Shown piece after piece: positions 39,328 through 51,239 of a stretch of DNA of 56,974 nucleotides. Origin of the DNA: JAAZAI01 sp050942875 (GTDB taxonomy: Bacteria; Verrucomicrobiota; Kiritimatiellia; RFP12; UBA3636); contig JBMNOD010000013.1 in assembly GCA_050942875.1 (NCBI GenBank), positions 1-56,974 on the forward strand, read 5' to 3'. Position 1 is the first letter of the stretch. Each line of letters starts with the position of its first letter. Below the pieces are notes generated by a model, which was not told where the DNA came from, searched no databases, and saw only the letters and a program-made list of their open reading frames with translations. A program made the position numbers and the translations under genes.

Positions 39328-40587
39328 TTAGCGCATGGCGATTCCGCAGTCGAGTGTTGCGAAGAGATCGTCGAGCGTTTCCGCGCGGCGGATGAGTTGC
39401 GGGGCGCCATCGGTGCGGATGAGCCACTCCGCGGAACGGAGCTTCCCGTTGTAGTTGAAGCCCATGGCGTGGCCGTGGGCGCCGGCGTCGTGAATGACGA
39501 CGCGATCGCCGCGCTCCAGACGCGGCAGCATCCGGTCGATCGCGAACTTGTCGTTGTTCTCGCAAAGCGAGCCGGTCACGTCGTACATCGTGTCGCACGG
39601 GGCTTCCTCCTTGCCCATGACGGTGATGTGGTGGTAGGCGCCGTAGAGCGCCGGGCGCATGAGGTTGGCCATGCAGGCGTCGACGCCCGCGTAGGTCTTG
39701 TACGTCTTCTTGATGTGCAGCACCCGCGTGACCAGCCAGCCGGCGGGGCCGGTGATCATGCGCCCGCACTCCATGACGATCCGGGGCATGGGCATGCCGG
39801 CGGCGACGAGGATGCGTTCGCATTCGCGCCGGACGCCGGCGCCGACGCGATCCAGGTCGACGGGATCCTGCTCGGGACGGTAGGGGATGCCGATGCCGCC
39901 GCCAAGGTTGATGAACTCGAAATCGATGCCGACCTTTTCGCGAACCTCGGCGACCAGATCGAAGAGAAGACGAGCCGTCTCGACAAAGTAATCCGGATTG
40001 AGCTCGTTGGAAGCCACCATCGTGTGGATGCCAAAGCGCGTCGCGCCCTTTTCCTTCAGCAGGCGATAGCCTTCGATGATCTGCTCGCGCGTGAAACCGT
40101 ACTTGGCTTCTTCGGGCTTGCCGATGATCGTGTTGCCCGCCTTGGCCTTGCCGGGGTTGAAACGGCAGCAGACGAGCGACGGCAAGGCGCCGCAGGCGCG
40201 TTCGACGGCGTCGATGTGGGTGATGTCGTCGAAGTTGATGATCGCGCCCAGCTCGAAGGCTTTCTTGAACTCCGCGTCGGGCGTGTTGTTCGAGGTGAAC
40301 ATGATGTCCTCGCCCCGGACGCCGTTGCGCTCGGCAAGCACGAGCTCGGCCATGGAGCTGCAGTCGAGACCGGAGCCCTCGTTCACGAGCACCTTGAGAA
40401 TGCTCGGATTCGGCGTGGCCTTGACGGCGAAGAAATTCCGGAAATCCGGATTCCAGGCGAATGCCTTCTTGAGACGGCGCGTGTTCGCAACGATGCCGGC
40501 CTCGTCATAGACGTGGTACGGAGTCGGCGTCGTTTTTTCGATCTCGTCGAGAACGGCTGGCGGAAAAGGAAAGTTTTTGGCGTTCAT
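39328..40587 (-). CDS. lysA: Diaminopimelate decarboxylase
   Basis: PLP enzyme that makes L-lysine from meso-diaminopimelate. The 419-aa product has the Schiff-base Lys in FFAVKATPNPSIL (K56), the Gly-rich phosphate loop FINLGGGIGIPY and the specificity helix ECGRMITGPAGWLV. It also has the late motif VTGSLCENNDKFA with the Cys expected at the dimer-shared active site. The usual GLHCHIGSQ-type motif is replaced by FGIHTMVASNEL, as in a divergent subgroup, so a related decarboxylase is a minor alternative. ATG 40587 lies next to a palindromic promoter region; the longer frame is rejected. Confidence 0.85.
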   Translation of the reverse strand: MNAKNFPFPPAVLDEIEKTTPTPYHVYDEAGIVANTRRLKKAFAWNPDFRNFFAVKATPNPSILKVLVNEGSGLDCSSMAELVLAERNGVRGEDIMFTSNNTPDAEFKKAFELGAIINFDDITHIDAVERACGALPSLVCCRFNPGKAKAGNTIIGKPEEAKYGFTREQIIEGYRLLKEKGATRFGIHTMVASNELNPDYFVETARLLFDLVAEVREKVGIDFEFINLGGGIGIPYRPEQDPVDLDRVGAGVRRECERILVAAGMPMPRIVMECGRMITGPAGWLVTRVLHIKKTYKTYAGVDACMANLMRPALYGAYHHITVMGKEEAPCDTMYDVTGSLCENNDKFAIDRMLPRLERGDRVVIHDAGAHGHAMGFNYNGKLRSAEWLIRTDGAPQLIRRAETLDDLFATLDCGIAMR

Positions 40588-40597
40588 AAATCCAACA

Positions 40598-40613
40598 AAT
40601 TCTATAGAATTTC
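40598..40613 (-). promoter_or_regulatory. Perfect 16-bp palindrome overlapping the lysA promoter
   Basis: AAATTCTATAGAATTT is its own complement and ends 11 bases before the lysA ATG. On the - strand it supplies a -10 (TAGAAT), 17 bases from TTGCAT, so the transcript would start almost at the gene. A repressor bound here would block RNA polymerase. The protein is unknown. Confidence 0.5.
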
Positions 40614-40646
40614 TTCTTGCAATGCAACCATTGAAAAATGCGGGCG

Positions 40647-40675
40647 TTGAATTAATTGCGGAGTTGTGGTACAGT
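40647..40675 (+). promoter_or_regulatory. Sigma-70-type promoter of the glycosidase-like gene
   Basis: TTGAAT (40647-40652), 17 bases, TACAGT (40670-40675), followed by a leader of about 37 bases with TGGAGGA (40706-40712), 5 bases before ATG 40718. It is back-to-back with the lysA promoter. Confidence 0.55.
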
Positions 40676-40717
40676 TGATCGCCATCACGCTTAAGCAACC
40701 GCAATTCTGGAGGATTT

Positions 40718-42715
40718 ATGAAAGTCGCTTCTCACGATGTGCGTCCGCTCCGCAACCATCTCCGCTTCCAGATTCTACCCGGAACCCGTTTGGAAGCCGA
40801 TGCGCGTGAGCTTGCGGATTTCTGCCACCGTCATGGAGTCGAGGAGGTGGTCCTCTTCTTTGCGGCCGAGGAGTGGAACAACGGCCTGCTCACATGCGCC
40901 GATGAAGACCGCTGGTTCAAAGCCGTCCGCACGGCGAAGGCCATTCTGGAAGACGAGGGGCTGGTTGTCAGCCTGAACCCTTGGATGACGAGCTTGCATG
41001 GTTCGCGTGGACGGTCGTTCCCGCACGACCGCAACTTCATTCCAGCCGTGTCGCCGACAGGGCAGGTCTCCACGGCGTGCGCGTCGTTTGCAGATCCTAA
41101 TTTACAGGAGCATCTTGCGCACCTGTATGGTCGTTTCGCCACTCTCGGCTTTCGGGTCGTCTGGATTGAAGACGACTTTCGCTTCCACAACCACGCCCCC
41201 CTCGACTGGGGTGGAGGATTCGAGCAGCCGGTGCTTGATCGTTTTGCCCTGAAAATCGGCAAGCCTGCGACACGCGAGGAAGTCGTGGAGGCGTTGCTGA
41301 AGCCCGGCAAGCCCCACCCCTGGCGTGCCATTTGGCTTTCCGTCTGGCGTGAAGTTTTGTTGGAAGTGGCGGAGAAGATCACCGCCGCTGTCGCCTCGGT
41401 CGCACGCGGTCGCACGCGGATCGGATTGATGAGCTCCGCTCCGGCGTCGCACAGCCTCGAAGGGCGGGATTGGACCGCGTTGTTCGAGGCGCTTACGATT
41501 GAGGGCCAGGTCGCCCACCGTCCGTTTTTTGCGCCGTACACCGAGGAGATTGGCACTGGCAAGCCCACGTCGAGCTTGTTGCTGGATGTGCAGAAGGCGT
41601 TCCGTCCGCCTGGCAGCGAAGTCGCGGGCGAAATCGAGAACTGCCCGTTCACCAATTGGACCAAGTCGGACACGCAGACGTGGTCGGAGATGGCGCTTTG
41701 CCAAATTCATGGGTGCGACGCGTTGTTGCTCGACCTTTTCCCATTTTCGGGAAATCCGGCTTCGGCAGAGCCTGAAATCGGCGAGATGCTCGACGCCGTC
41801 CGTCCCGGGCTCGTCTGGTTGGCGGCACATTTCCCCAAAGGGCTGGAAACTCGAGGGGTGGGTGTGCCCTACAAGCCCGACGCCGCGTGTTTCCAGCGAT
41901 TGCCCCAAGATGCCACGCTCAGAGATTTTGCAAAGGCCGGACCTTTTGAGGCGGGGCGGTTTTTCATGCAATACGGAATTCCCGTTGCTGCGCGTCCTCA
42001 GACGGTGAATGCGATTTTCGGCCCGCTGGCATGGGCGTTCTCTGATTCTGAAATTGAGGCGTTCTTGCGTGGCGGGCTCTTTCTCGACGCCACGGCGGCG
42101 GACGTCTTGCTAGAACGCGGCTTCGGGCGCGAGATCGGGCTGTCAAAGATTGAATGGCGCGGTCGAGAAGAAGACGCCTTTTCGGTCGAGGAGACATTCA
42201 ATCCGGCCTGTGGCGTGGCACCCGGCTTCTTCCTGAGTGCAAACATGGGGAACGCCATGGCCAAATTAACCCCCAGCCGTGGCGCCGTTGTCTGGACGCG
42301 CATCCTCCGCCCGGATCGGACGGTGTTTGGCCCGGGGTGGTTTGTCTTCGAGAACAAGCTTGGAGGACGGATTGCCGTCTCTGCCTCGCCGGATCCGAAT
42401 CAGCTCCCTGCGTCCTATCAGCGCCAGACGATTGCCCAATCGTTGCTTCGGTTCGTCAGCCGAGACAACTTTGCTTCGCCCGTCGCGACCGGCGAACCGC
42501 ATCAGCTTGTAATTCACATGGGGAAGGGTGCCCAGCAACGAGTCGTGTTGATCAACTGTTCGACTGATCCTTCTCGCCCCCGTTTCGTCTGGAGCAAGCG
42601 GAAGCCGTCCCTGGAATGGACACAGCTTTCGCCCCTGTGCCGCCCCAGGGCATTTTCGAAAGCCGCCAAGCTGCCTTACCTGGGTCTGCTCGTCGGCACA
42701 CCAAAGAGCAACTAA
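40718..42715 (+). CDS. Large cytoplasmic glycoside-hydrolase-like protein, unclassified
   Basis: The 665-aa product has no signal peptide. The N-terminal 360 residues look like a TIM barrel of the GH42/GH-A style: ADFCHRHGVEEVVLFF, a strand end RVVWIEDDFRFHNHAP (possible acid/base or nucleophile in EDD), and QIHGCDALLLDLFPFSGNP. A middle domain resembles the flavodoxin-like trimerisation region of beta-galactosidases (FMQYGIPVAARPQTVNAIFG, FLRGGLFLDATAADVLLERG). The C-terminus is beta-rich. I recognise no exact family; a carbohydrate-active or related hydrolase is the best guess. It is monocistronic, divergent from lysA. Confidence 0.55.
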   Translation: MKVASHDVRPLRNHLRFQILPGTRLEADARELADFCHRHGVEEVVLFFAAEEWNNGLLTCADEDRWFKAVRTAKAILEDEGLVVSLNPWMTSLHGSRGRSFPHDRNFIPAVSPTGQVSTACASFADPNLQEHLAHLYGRFATLGFRVVWIEDDFRFHNHAPLDWGGGFEQPVLDRFALKIGKPATREEVVEALLKPGKPHPWRAIWLSVWREVLLEVAEKITAAVASVARGRTRIGLMSSAPASHSLEGRDWTALFEALTIEGQVAHRPFFAPYTEEIGTGKPTSSLLLDVQKAFRPPGSEVAGEIENCPFTNWTKSDTQTWSEMALCQIHGCDALLLDLFPFSGNPASAEPEIGEMLDAVRPGLVWLAAHFPKGLETRGVGVPYKPDAACFQRLPQDATLRDFAKAGPFEAGRFFMQYGIPVAARPQTVNAIFGPLAWAFSDSEIEAFLRGGLFLDATAADVLLERGFGREIGLSKIEWRGREEDAFSVEETFNPACGVAPGFFLSANMGNAMAKLTPSRGAVVWTRILRPDRTVFGPGWFVFENKLGGRIAVSASPDPNQLPASYQRQTIAQSLLRFVSRDNFASPVATGEPHQLVIHMGKGAQQRVVLINCSTDPSRPRFVWSKRKPSLEWTQLSPLCRPRAFSKAAKLPYLGLLVGTPKSN

Positions 42716-43039
42716 GCTGATCTGTAATTTTCCAAATAATTTCCAAAGCCTTTTTTAGAGTCTGCCCCCTATTTTATGAGGCCTCCGGGGGCAGCCACGG
42801 AGCCTTCAAGTCAATCAATTCACCACGTCGAGAAGTCATTGCTTAGTTTCTGGAATAAATTGGAAATGGGCTGAAATCAATCATGGTCGATGTTTGTTCC
42901 TTCTCGGTCAACGCCAAAATCTATCATAATTGCGCCCTGCCTTCAACACCCGGCACGAAATCGGTCTGGCGAAGGCCAAGTTTTTAGCTTGCTTTTTTTC
43001 GGGAAAACCGCCAGCATGGACGAATCAGGAACAAGCCCC
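42716..43039. other. Non-coding gap before tRNA-Leu
   Basis: No gene seen. AGAGTCTGCCCCCTATTTTATG (about 42757-42778) is a degenerate member of the GGGGTCTGTCCCC family. It is followed by a weak dyad GCCTCCG...CGGAGCC (about 42781-42803) that may end the preceding gene. The part before the tRNA is AT-rich, with TTGCTTTTTTT at 42989 as a possible -35 region for the tRNA-metH transcript. Confidence 0.5.
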
Positions 43040-43125
43040 GCCCGGATGGTGAAATGGCAGACACATGGGACTTAAAATCCCTTGGAGGAAACTCCGTGCG
43101 GGTTCAAATCCCGCTCCGGGCACCA
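43040..43125 (+). tRNA. tRNA-Leu (anticodon UAA)
   Basis: The 86-nt sequence has a 7-bp acceptor stem GCCCGGA/TCCGGGC, a D arm with the leucine-type GGCAGAC, anticodon loop CTTAAAA (TAA at 43073-43075), and a long variable arm TTGGAGGAAACTCCG typical of tRNA-Leu. The T arm is GCGGG-TTCAAAT-CCCGC, with an encoded CCA at 43123-43125. It reads UUA codons (and UUG by wobble). The metH start codon is only 14 bases after the CCA. Confidence 0.97.
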
Positions 43126-43139
43126 TCCCCCTTTTGCCC

Positions 43140-46649
<3,510 letters not shown>

Positions 46650-46675
46650 AAAACGTCGCTCGAAAGGAGAACGAT

Positions 46676-46699
46676 ATGAAACTGGTTCCATACTTTTAG
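46676..46699 (+). pseudogene. Possible remnant gene start interrupted by a repeat
   Basis: A textbook ribosome-binding site (GAAAGGAG) lies 6-7 bases before ATG 46676, but the frame reads only MKLVPYF and stops at a TAG inside TTTTAGGGGACAGGCCCC, a member of the GGGGTCTGTCCCC family. This suggests that a gene after metH was cut off by repeat insertion; a seven-residue leader peptide is the alternative. Confidence 0.35.
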
Positions 46700-47076
46700 G
46701 GGACAGGCCCCAAAAATGCGCACCTTGGTGCGGTGCGCCCCGCCTCTCCCGTGGGTGGGCACCGCGTGCCCACCCAATCCGCCATCTCCGCCTCTTCGCC
46801 CACGCCCGGCGCGGTGCGCCCCTCTCTCGTACGGGCGGGGCTTCGCCCCCGCCCCACGAACCCAGAGCCGCCCCGCTGGAGACCGCCGTCCCGGCGAGCG
46901 TTCGCCATCCCGGATTTTAGATCAGGTTAGATCAGGGGACAGACCTCTAAAAATGCTGGGAATGGATCAACGCCGAAACCCGATCGACATCCTGCCCCGT
47001 CTTCGACCCCTCCGCCACCCTCCCCTACGCCGTGCTGGCAAAACAATAGCAAATTGCGAAAAACGCCATTTCCTCT
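46695..47076. repeat. Mosaic repeat region after metH
   Basis: No convincing gene. Contents: AGGGGACAGGCCCCAAAAAT (46697-46716), GGTGCGGTGCGCCCC and CGCGGTGCGCCCC units, the hairpin GTGGGCACCGCGTGCCCAC (about 46754-46772), and CGGGCGGGGCTTCGCCCCCG. CCGCCGTCCCGGCGAGC (reverse of the module at 27371 and 11633) follows, then a second AGGGGACAGACCTCTAAAAAT (46934-46954). The last 120 bases are unremarkable. Confidence 0.6.
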
Positions 47077-47322
47077 TCAGCCTGGATTAATCGGCCCGTT
47101 CCTCATGAATCCAATGAGGATAATTGCGAAGTACAAAGCGACAAGCGCACCAAAGAGGTTGATCGTGCCAACCGCATGTCGTTTCGCCGCCAGTTGTTCA
47201 CTTGTCATTGCCACAACGACCGCTACAAGCAAGAACAAAAACACAACCGGACTGCTCAGAACCATGCAAATTAAAATAGCAGATGATGTTGAATGAACAT
47301 CCAAATTCTGCAACTCAAACAC
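47077..47322 (-). CDS. Small two-helix membrane protein, start uncertain
   Basis: The frame ending at 47077 encodes two hydrophobic helices (MVLSSPVVFLFLLVAVVVAM and INLFGALVALYFAIILIGFM) separated by TSEQLAAKRHAVGT. Composition is AT-rich relative to surroundings, as expected for a real membrane gene here. No ATG precedes the first helix except the Met at its start. GTG 47322 with GGGGA about 9 bases upstream is a possible start and gives 81 aa. The open frame continues upstream through repeats, which I do not count. Function unknown. Confidence 0.4.
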   Translation of the reverse strand: MFELQNLDVHSTSSAILICMVLSSPVVFLFLLVAVVVAMTSEQLAAKRHAVGTINLFGALVALYFAIILIGFMRNGPINPG

Positions 47323-47491
47323 AAGCAAATGTCCCCAAAATCCGTAAAAGCGCCACCCCTCTAGCGCCACCCCTCTTGATGCGCGCCCTCTGCGGCGCGC
47401 GCTTCGCCCCCCTCGCCGACATTGACGCCTGAGCACAAAGTAGATTAAAATGCCTTGTCTATCTAAAAGTAAAAGAGAACCAATCCAATCC

Positions 47492-48085
47492 ATGACGCCC
47501 CCCAACTCACCCACCAACAGCGCCAACAGCACCCTCAGCTTCGAGCTCCCGGCATGGCTGCTCGACTGGGAGCGCACGCTCCCCGAAACGCTGCGCAGCG
47601 ACGAGGCCGCCATGCGCATAGCCATCGAAGCCGCCGAAAGAAATGTCCGCCACGACACGGGCGGCCCCTTCGGCGCCGTCGTCGTCGACGTGGCGTCCGG
47701 CGCCATCGCCGGCATCGGCGTGAACATCGTCGTCTCCGGCGGCTCCTCCGTGCTTCACGCCGAAATGGTGGCTCTGATGCGGGCGCAACGGCGGGGCGGC
47801 TTTCACAAAGTGGGCGGCGCGGACGGATCCCCCACGGCGCTCTACAGCAGCGCGGAACCCTGCGCGATGTGCCTGGGCGCAATTCCCTGGAGCGGCGTGG
47901 ATCGCATCGTCTGCGGCGCAACGGATGCAGACGTCCGCGCAATCGGCTTCGACGAAGGCGACAAGCCCGCCGACTGGCTTTCAGCCTATCGGCGGCGCGG
48001 CATCGCTGTCTCAACCGAAGTGCTGCGGGATGAAGCCGTCGCCGTGCTGCGCGCCTACCGGACGTCCGGCGGCATCGTTTACTGA
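47492..48085 (+). CDS. Nucleoside/nucleobase deaminase (CDA fold, guanine deaminase-like)
   Basis: The product (197 aa) has the zinc site of the cytidine-deaminase superfamily: HAEMVAL (His about 89, catalytic Glu in the HAE) and SSAEPCAMCLGAIPWSGVDR with the two zinc Cys. The surrounding GGPFGAVVVD and FDEGDKP are typical of guanine deaminase/tRNA adenosine deaminase-like free-standing enzymes. IVCGATDADVRAIGFDEG favours a guanine or nucleoside deaminase over TadA. ATG 47492 is chosen; ATG 47450 in frame would add 14 residues. Neither has a strong ribosome-binding site. Confidence 0.82.
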   Translation: MTPPNSPTNSANSTLSFELPAWLLDWERTLPETLRSDEAAMRIAIEAAERNVRHDTGGPFGAVVVDVASGAIAGIGVNIVVSGGSSVLHAEMVALMRAQRRGGFHKVGGADGSPTALYSSAEPCAMCLGAIPWSGVDRIVCGATDADVRAIGFDEGDKPADWLSAYRRRGIAVSTEVLRDEAVAVLRAYRTSGGIVY

Positions 48086-48107
48086 GGCCGCTTCCCCGCC
48101 CCTGCGC

Positions 48108-48413
48108 CTAAAGCCCAAGGCCTTCACGAAGCACATCCGGCGGCACCTCGGGCAACAGCAGGATTTTGCGGCGGCTCGTCGAACCCACCGCCAAAGACAC
48201 CTGCCGAACAGGAACCCCAAGGTGGCCAGCAATGAACTCGCAAAGCGCCTTGTTGGCCTTGCCATCAACAGGCGGCGCTTGGAGACGCACCTTCAGGGCG
48301 TCGCCCTGAAGTCCGGAAATTTCCGATCTCGATGCGCGCGGAACGACCTGCACCGCGAGGCGGGAGCCTCGACCATCCGGCACAATGCAAGGCGGCAACG
48401 GTGTCGCACTCAT
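48108..48413 (-). CDS. DUF167 (YggU/UPF0235) protein
   Basis: The 101-aa product has the family's main blocks RLAVQVVPRASRSEI, ALKVRLQAPPVDGKANKALCEFIA and VSLAVGSTSRRKIL. The fold is known; the cellular role is not. The ATG overlaps the stop of the upstream 604-aa gene (four-base ATGA overlap), so the two genes are coupled. Confidence 0.88.
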   Translation of the reverse strand: MSATPLPPCIVPDGRGSRLAVQVVPRASRSEISGLQGDALKVRLQAPPVDGKANKALCEFIAGHLGVPVRQVSLAVGSTSRRKILLLPEVPPDVLREGLGL

Positions 48414-50224
48414 CTCAACGCCTCCAAAAGTCGGCTCGGCGTCGAAAAGCGAATGCGGAAAAGCTTCGAACCCGCAGGAATGGAAAGCATCTCCGAAGGT
48501 GCCGGCGGCGGCGTGACCTCAGCCGGAGGCATGTCAGCCGGAACCGGCGACACTGTCTCTGACGACGGAGGCCGCGGCTCAAACGCATGCCTTTTAAGCG
48601 ACACAGGCTTTCCATCAAGAGCGAATGCCTCGACTTTCTTTTTGTCGAGACCATGGAAGGCAACGAAAAAACCGACGTCAAGACGAGAACCTGAAGCAGG
48701 TTCAAAGGCATAAGCGCTCAAGACAAGCGATTTCGCGGAATCAATCGGCGCGCCATCCGCCGACTGGATCGAAAGCACGAGGCGCCCGGGCGTCGGCGCC
48801 AGCGATGTCGCAGTCGAATCGTCCTGTTGCACCGCCGAGAAAAGGACGATGTTGGTGAAGACGACCGACGACGCCGTAAAAGCGACATGCGCGCCATTGG
48901 TGGGAATGTCGGCCTCGACGAAGGCAAGACTGGGCAGGTCGATCTGGCCCGCCCCCCCCGGCACGACACCGGAAAGAAAAACCTGGGAGGCAAACACGCT
49001 TTGCGCCGGCGAAACGATGGACGGCAGCGCCAGCACGGAAACCTGGTTCGAGACGGCGGCGGCAGCGGCGGCAAGATGGAGCGGATCATCGCGACCGGCG
49101 GATTCCACGATGTGGATGAGCGGCATGGGGTCGGCATTCGCCAAAGGCGCCGCCCCGAAGCGCGCCGTGGCGCCAACGGCGAGATTGTCGTGTTGGAGAT
49201 TGTAGCTGATGGCGACGGGCGATTGCCGGGCGGATTCCCCGAAACTCGAAAAAGGCCCGACGACACGAAGAATGTGCGCCGCGTAAAGGTTCACGAGAAA
49301 TTTGTCCTGCATCGCTTGGCGCGGGCACGCGGATCGAGGCAGTTGCGCTTTGGCGCAAACGGGGCAAGGCGCCGACGGCAAGAACCGGACATTGCCCCGC
49401 TCAACCGACTCCGCTTCCGGGATGTCCGGCAGCGCCTTGCGTAGCTCGTCATCCGTCGGGAAGCGTTCGTAGAGCCAACTGTTCCACGCCACGTCGAGAC
49501 CGTGGCGGAAGAAAGGATGGAGCGGATTCCTTGGGGCGTGGATGTCGTCCCACCAAAACTGCTCGAAGCTCCAGAGCGAAAAGACAGGGTCGTCGGCATG
49601 ACGCAACCCAGTGTAAGGGTTGAAACTGCGCGCCCACGCGCGCACGCGGCGCTGAATCAGAACCTCAAGCCTCGGATCCCACGGCGCGGCGAGCATCTGC
49701 TCCTCGGCCAGCGGCGTGCTTGCAATGGCGTTCGTCCACGCCGCAGCGGAGGACGGATCATCGAGGCAGTCCACATCAGCAACGCTCGCCGGCCGGCTCG
49801 TGGCCGGGTGAAGCACCTCGGCCCAGATTCGCAACCCGTCCGCTTTGCAGAAATGGATGAAGCGCTCATGCAGTTCCGAGAGCGTGAAGTCGCCCTGGAT
49901 CCCGGAATCCCCGGCAGGGATCGCCCCAAGGCGGATCATGTTGAAACCGGCGCCGCGCAAATCGGAAACCAGCGCCTCGCCCGCCTCTGCCGCCGCGACC
50001 CAGTTCGTCCGCCACAAATCGCCATCGCCCTCAGACGCGGCGGGCATCGGCACCGCGACCCCGGTGGCGCAGAGAAAACGCGCCGGCGCACCAGCCGTCT
50101 TCAACCCGCCGCCGCTCACAACGACAAAGTCCTGGACTCCCTCAGACGCCACGAAACCCTGCGCCAAGGCCGAAACCACCCCGACGCAGAAACATGCCAA
50201 ACCTGTTGCGACTGATTTTAACAA
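48410..50224 (-). CDS. Secreted protein with a glycosidase-like TIM-barrel N-terminus
   Basis: The 604-aa product starts with a signal peptide (MLKSVATGLACFCVGVVSALAQG). The segment ALVSDLRGAGFNMIRLGAIP followed by FIHFCKADGLRIWAEVLHP is the strand-helix pattern of GH5-like barrels, and PVFSLWSFEQFWWDD could hold an active-site Glu. A later half is beta-rich, and a Pro-rich stretch (VPADMPPAEVTPPPAPSEM) precedes the end. Two C-x2-C pairs (PCPVCAKAQ, SACPRQ) near 285-305 are unusual in such barrels. No exact family recognised. Coupled to the DUF167 gene downstream. Confidence 0.6.
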   Translation of the reverse strand: MLKSVATGLACFCVGVVSALAQGFVASEGVQDFVVVSGGGLKTAGAPARFLCATGVAVPMPAASEGDGDLWRTNWVAAAEAGEALVSDLRGAGFNMIRLGAIPAGDSGIQGDFTLSELHERFIHFCKADGLRIWAEVLHPATSRPASVADVDCLDDPSSAAAWTNAIASTPLAEEQMLAAPWDPRLEVLIQRRVRAWARSFNPYTGLRHADDPVFSLWSFEQFWWDDIHAPRNPLHPFFRHGLDVAWNSWLYERFPTDDELRKALPDIPEAESVERGNVRFLPSAPCPVCAKAQLPRSACPRQAMQDKFLVNLYAAHILRVVGPFSSFGESARQSPVAISYNLQHDNLAVGATARFGAAPLANADPMPLIHIVESAGRDDPLHLAAAAAAVSNQVSVLALPSIVSPAQSVFASQVFLSGVVPGGAGQIDLPSLAFVEADIPTNGAHVAFTASSVVFTNIVLFSAVQQDDSTATSLAPTPGRLVLSIQSADGAPIDSAKSLVLSAYAFEPASGSRLDVGFFVAFHGLDKKKVEAFALDGKPVSLKRHAFEPRPPSSETVSPVPADMPPAEVTPPPAPSEMLSIPAGSKLFRIRFSTPSRLLEALR

Positions 50225-50490
50225 AACCCTCCCTCCTCTTGCCTCCAGAATCTACCATATTCGCTTGAAACTGGAAACTGGAAAACACAATGCCGTACAG
50301 ACGTACAGACGGGGCCTCGCCCCCGCCAGAGCCGCTTTAAAACGTAATTCCTCGTTTATGCAACGTGGCAGTTTGCATGAACAGCCAAAAACTCGAAACA
50401 ACCCCGAAAGCACTGAAGTTTTGGGTTGACATTCGCATGTCATTGGATGTAGCTTGATTTCGACAACAACGTGTTGAACGAGGATGGCCA
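50225..50490. other. Upstream region between divergent genes
   Basis: No gene seen. It holds GAAACTG heptamers (about 50267-50283), a direct repeat CCGTACAGACGTACAGACGG (50291-50310) and GGGGCCTCGCCCCCGCC, a short palindrome. TTGACA (50425-50430) followed about 17 bases later by TTGGAT/GTAGCT gives a weak promoter candidate for the DUF4190 gene. Confidence 0.4.
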
Positions 50491-51009
50491 ATGACAACAT
50501 CACAGAAACAGACAGTCGGTACGGCAGTGGCGAGCTTGGTGCTCGGAATTCTCGGTTTGATCCTGATCGGCCCCCTCGGATCCGTCCCCGCAGTAATCTG
50601 TGGGCACATCGCAAAATCGCGAATCAAGAAGAACCCAGACATGCTGACCGGCGACGGCATGGCTCTTGCCGGCCTGTTTTTAGGCTACCTTCAAATCGGC
50701 ATCACGGTCGTCGTCATGATCCTGACACTCCTTGCACTCCCGTCATTCTTGAACGCAAGAGACACCGCGCAACTCCATGCGTGCATCAACAACATGAAGA
50801 AAATTGACTCGGCAAAGGAACAGGTCGCGCTCAGCAGGGGTTGCGAGGACGGCGCGGAGATCACAGAGGAGGAGATCGCAGAGTACATCACGACCGGACT
50901 CTTGAACCTGGTTTGCCCGAAAAACGGAATCTACACAATCAACCCTCTTGGGCAATCTCCATCGTGTTCCAAACATGGAACGTTGGAAGAGGCAATGGAG
51001 GGAAAATGA
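50491..51009 (+). CDS. DUF4190 membrane protein with a pilin-like C-terminal domain
   Basis: The 172-aa product has two TM segments in a DUF4190 arrangement (AVASLVLGILGLILIGPLGSVPAVICGHIA, then DGMALAGLFLGYLQIGITVVVM). The extracytoplasmic part starts LPSFLNARDTAQLHACINNMKKIDSAKEQ, closely resembling the start of the soluble domain of type IV pilin-like proteins of PVC bacteria, and contains four Cys. A role at the cell surface is likely but unspecified. ATG 50491 is preceded by GAGGA at about 10 bases. Confidence 0.8.
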   Translation: MTTSQKQTVGTAVASLVLGILGLILIGPLGSVPAVICGHIAKSRIKKNPDMLTGDGMALAGLFLGYLQIGITVVVMILTLLALPSFLNARDTAQLHACINNMKKIDSAKEQVALSRGCEDGAEITEEEIAEYITTGLLNLVCPKNGIYTINPLGQSPSCSKHGTLEEAMEGK

Positions 51010-51101
51010 ACGAGCCGATTAATGTGGAGCCAACACCTTGCCGTGCAACGCCTGCCCCCTGGATCCCGATCCCTCGTGCCTTTGCGGGTCAACTTGTTTG
51101 A
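51006..51101 (+). CDS. Possible 31-aa peptide coupled to the DUF4190 gene
   Basis: ATG 51006 overlaps the preceding stop (ATGA) and opens a frame of 31 residues, MNEPINVEPTPCRATPAPWI... ending at TGA 51099-51101. GAGGGAAA lies just before it. The peptide is Pro-rich with one Cys and has no recognised relatives. It may be chance; the overlap geometry is the only support. Confidence 0.25.
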   Translation: MNEPINVEPTPCRATPAPWIPIPRAFAGQLV

Positions 51102-51239
51102 CTCGCGCCCGGCTCCCGACGGCCTGTAAAATCGGCTTTACTTCAGGGAGCGTATTTGGTTCAATAGTCACTACTTACACGTCCAGACTTCCCCCCTGTT
51201 TTCTCAAACCCCCTTCTTCACCCGAAAACCAAGACTTCC

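Noticed and set aside
43065..43139. Longer metH start inside the tRNA
   Set aside because: The codons would overlap tRNA-Leu; ATG 43140 begins immediately before the conserved homocysteine domain.
46716..47090. 124-codon frame after metH
   Set aside because: The product is Pro/Arg-rich and derived from GC-rich repeat modules shared with other intergenic loci.
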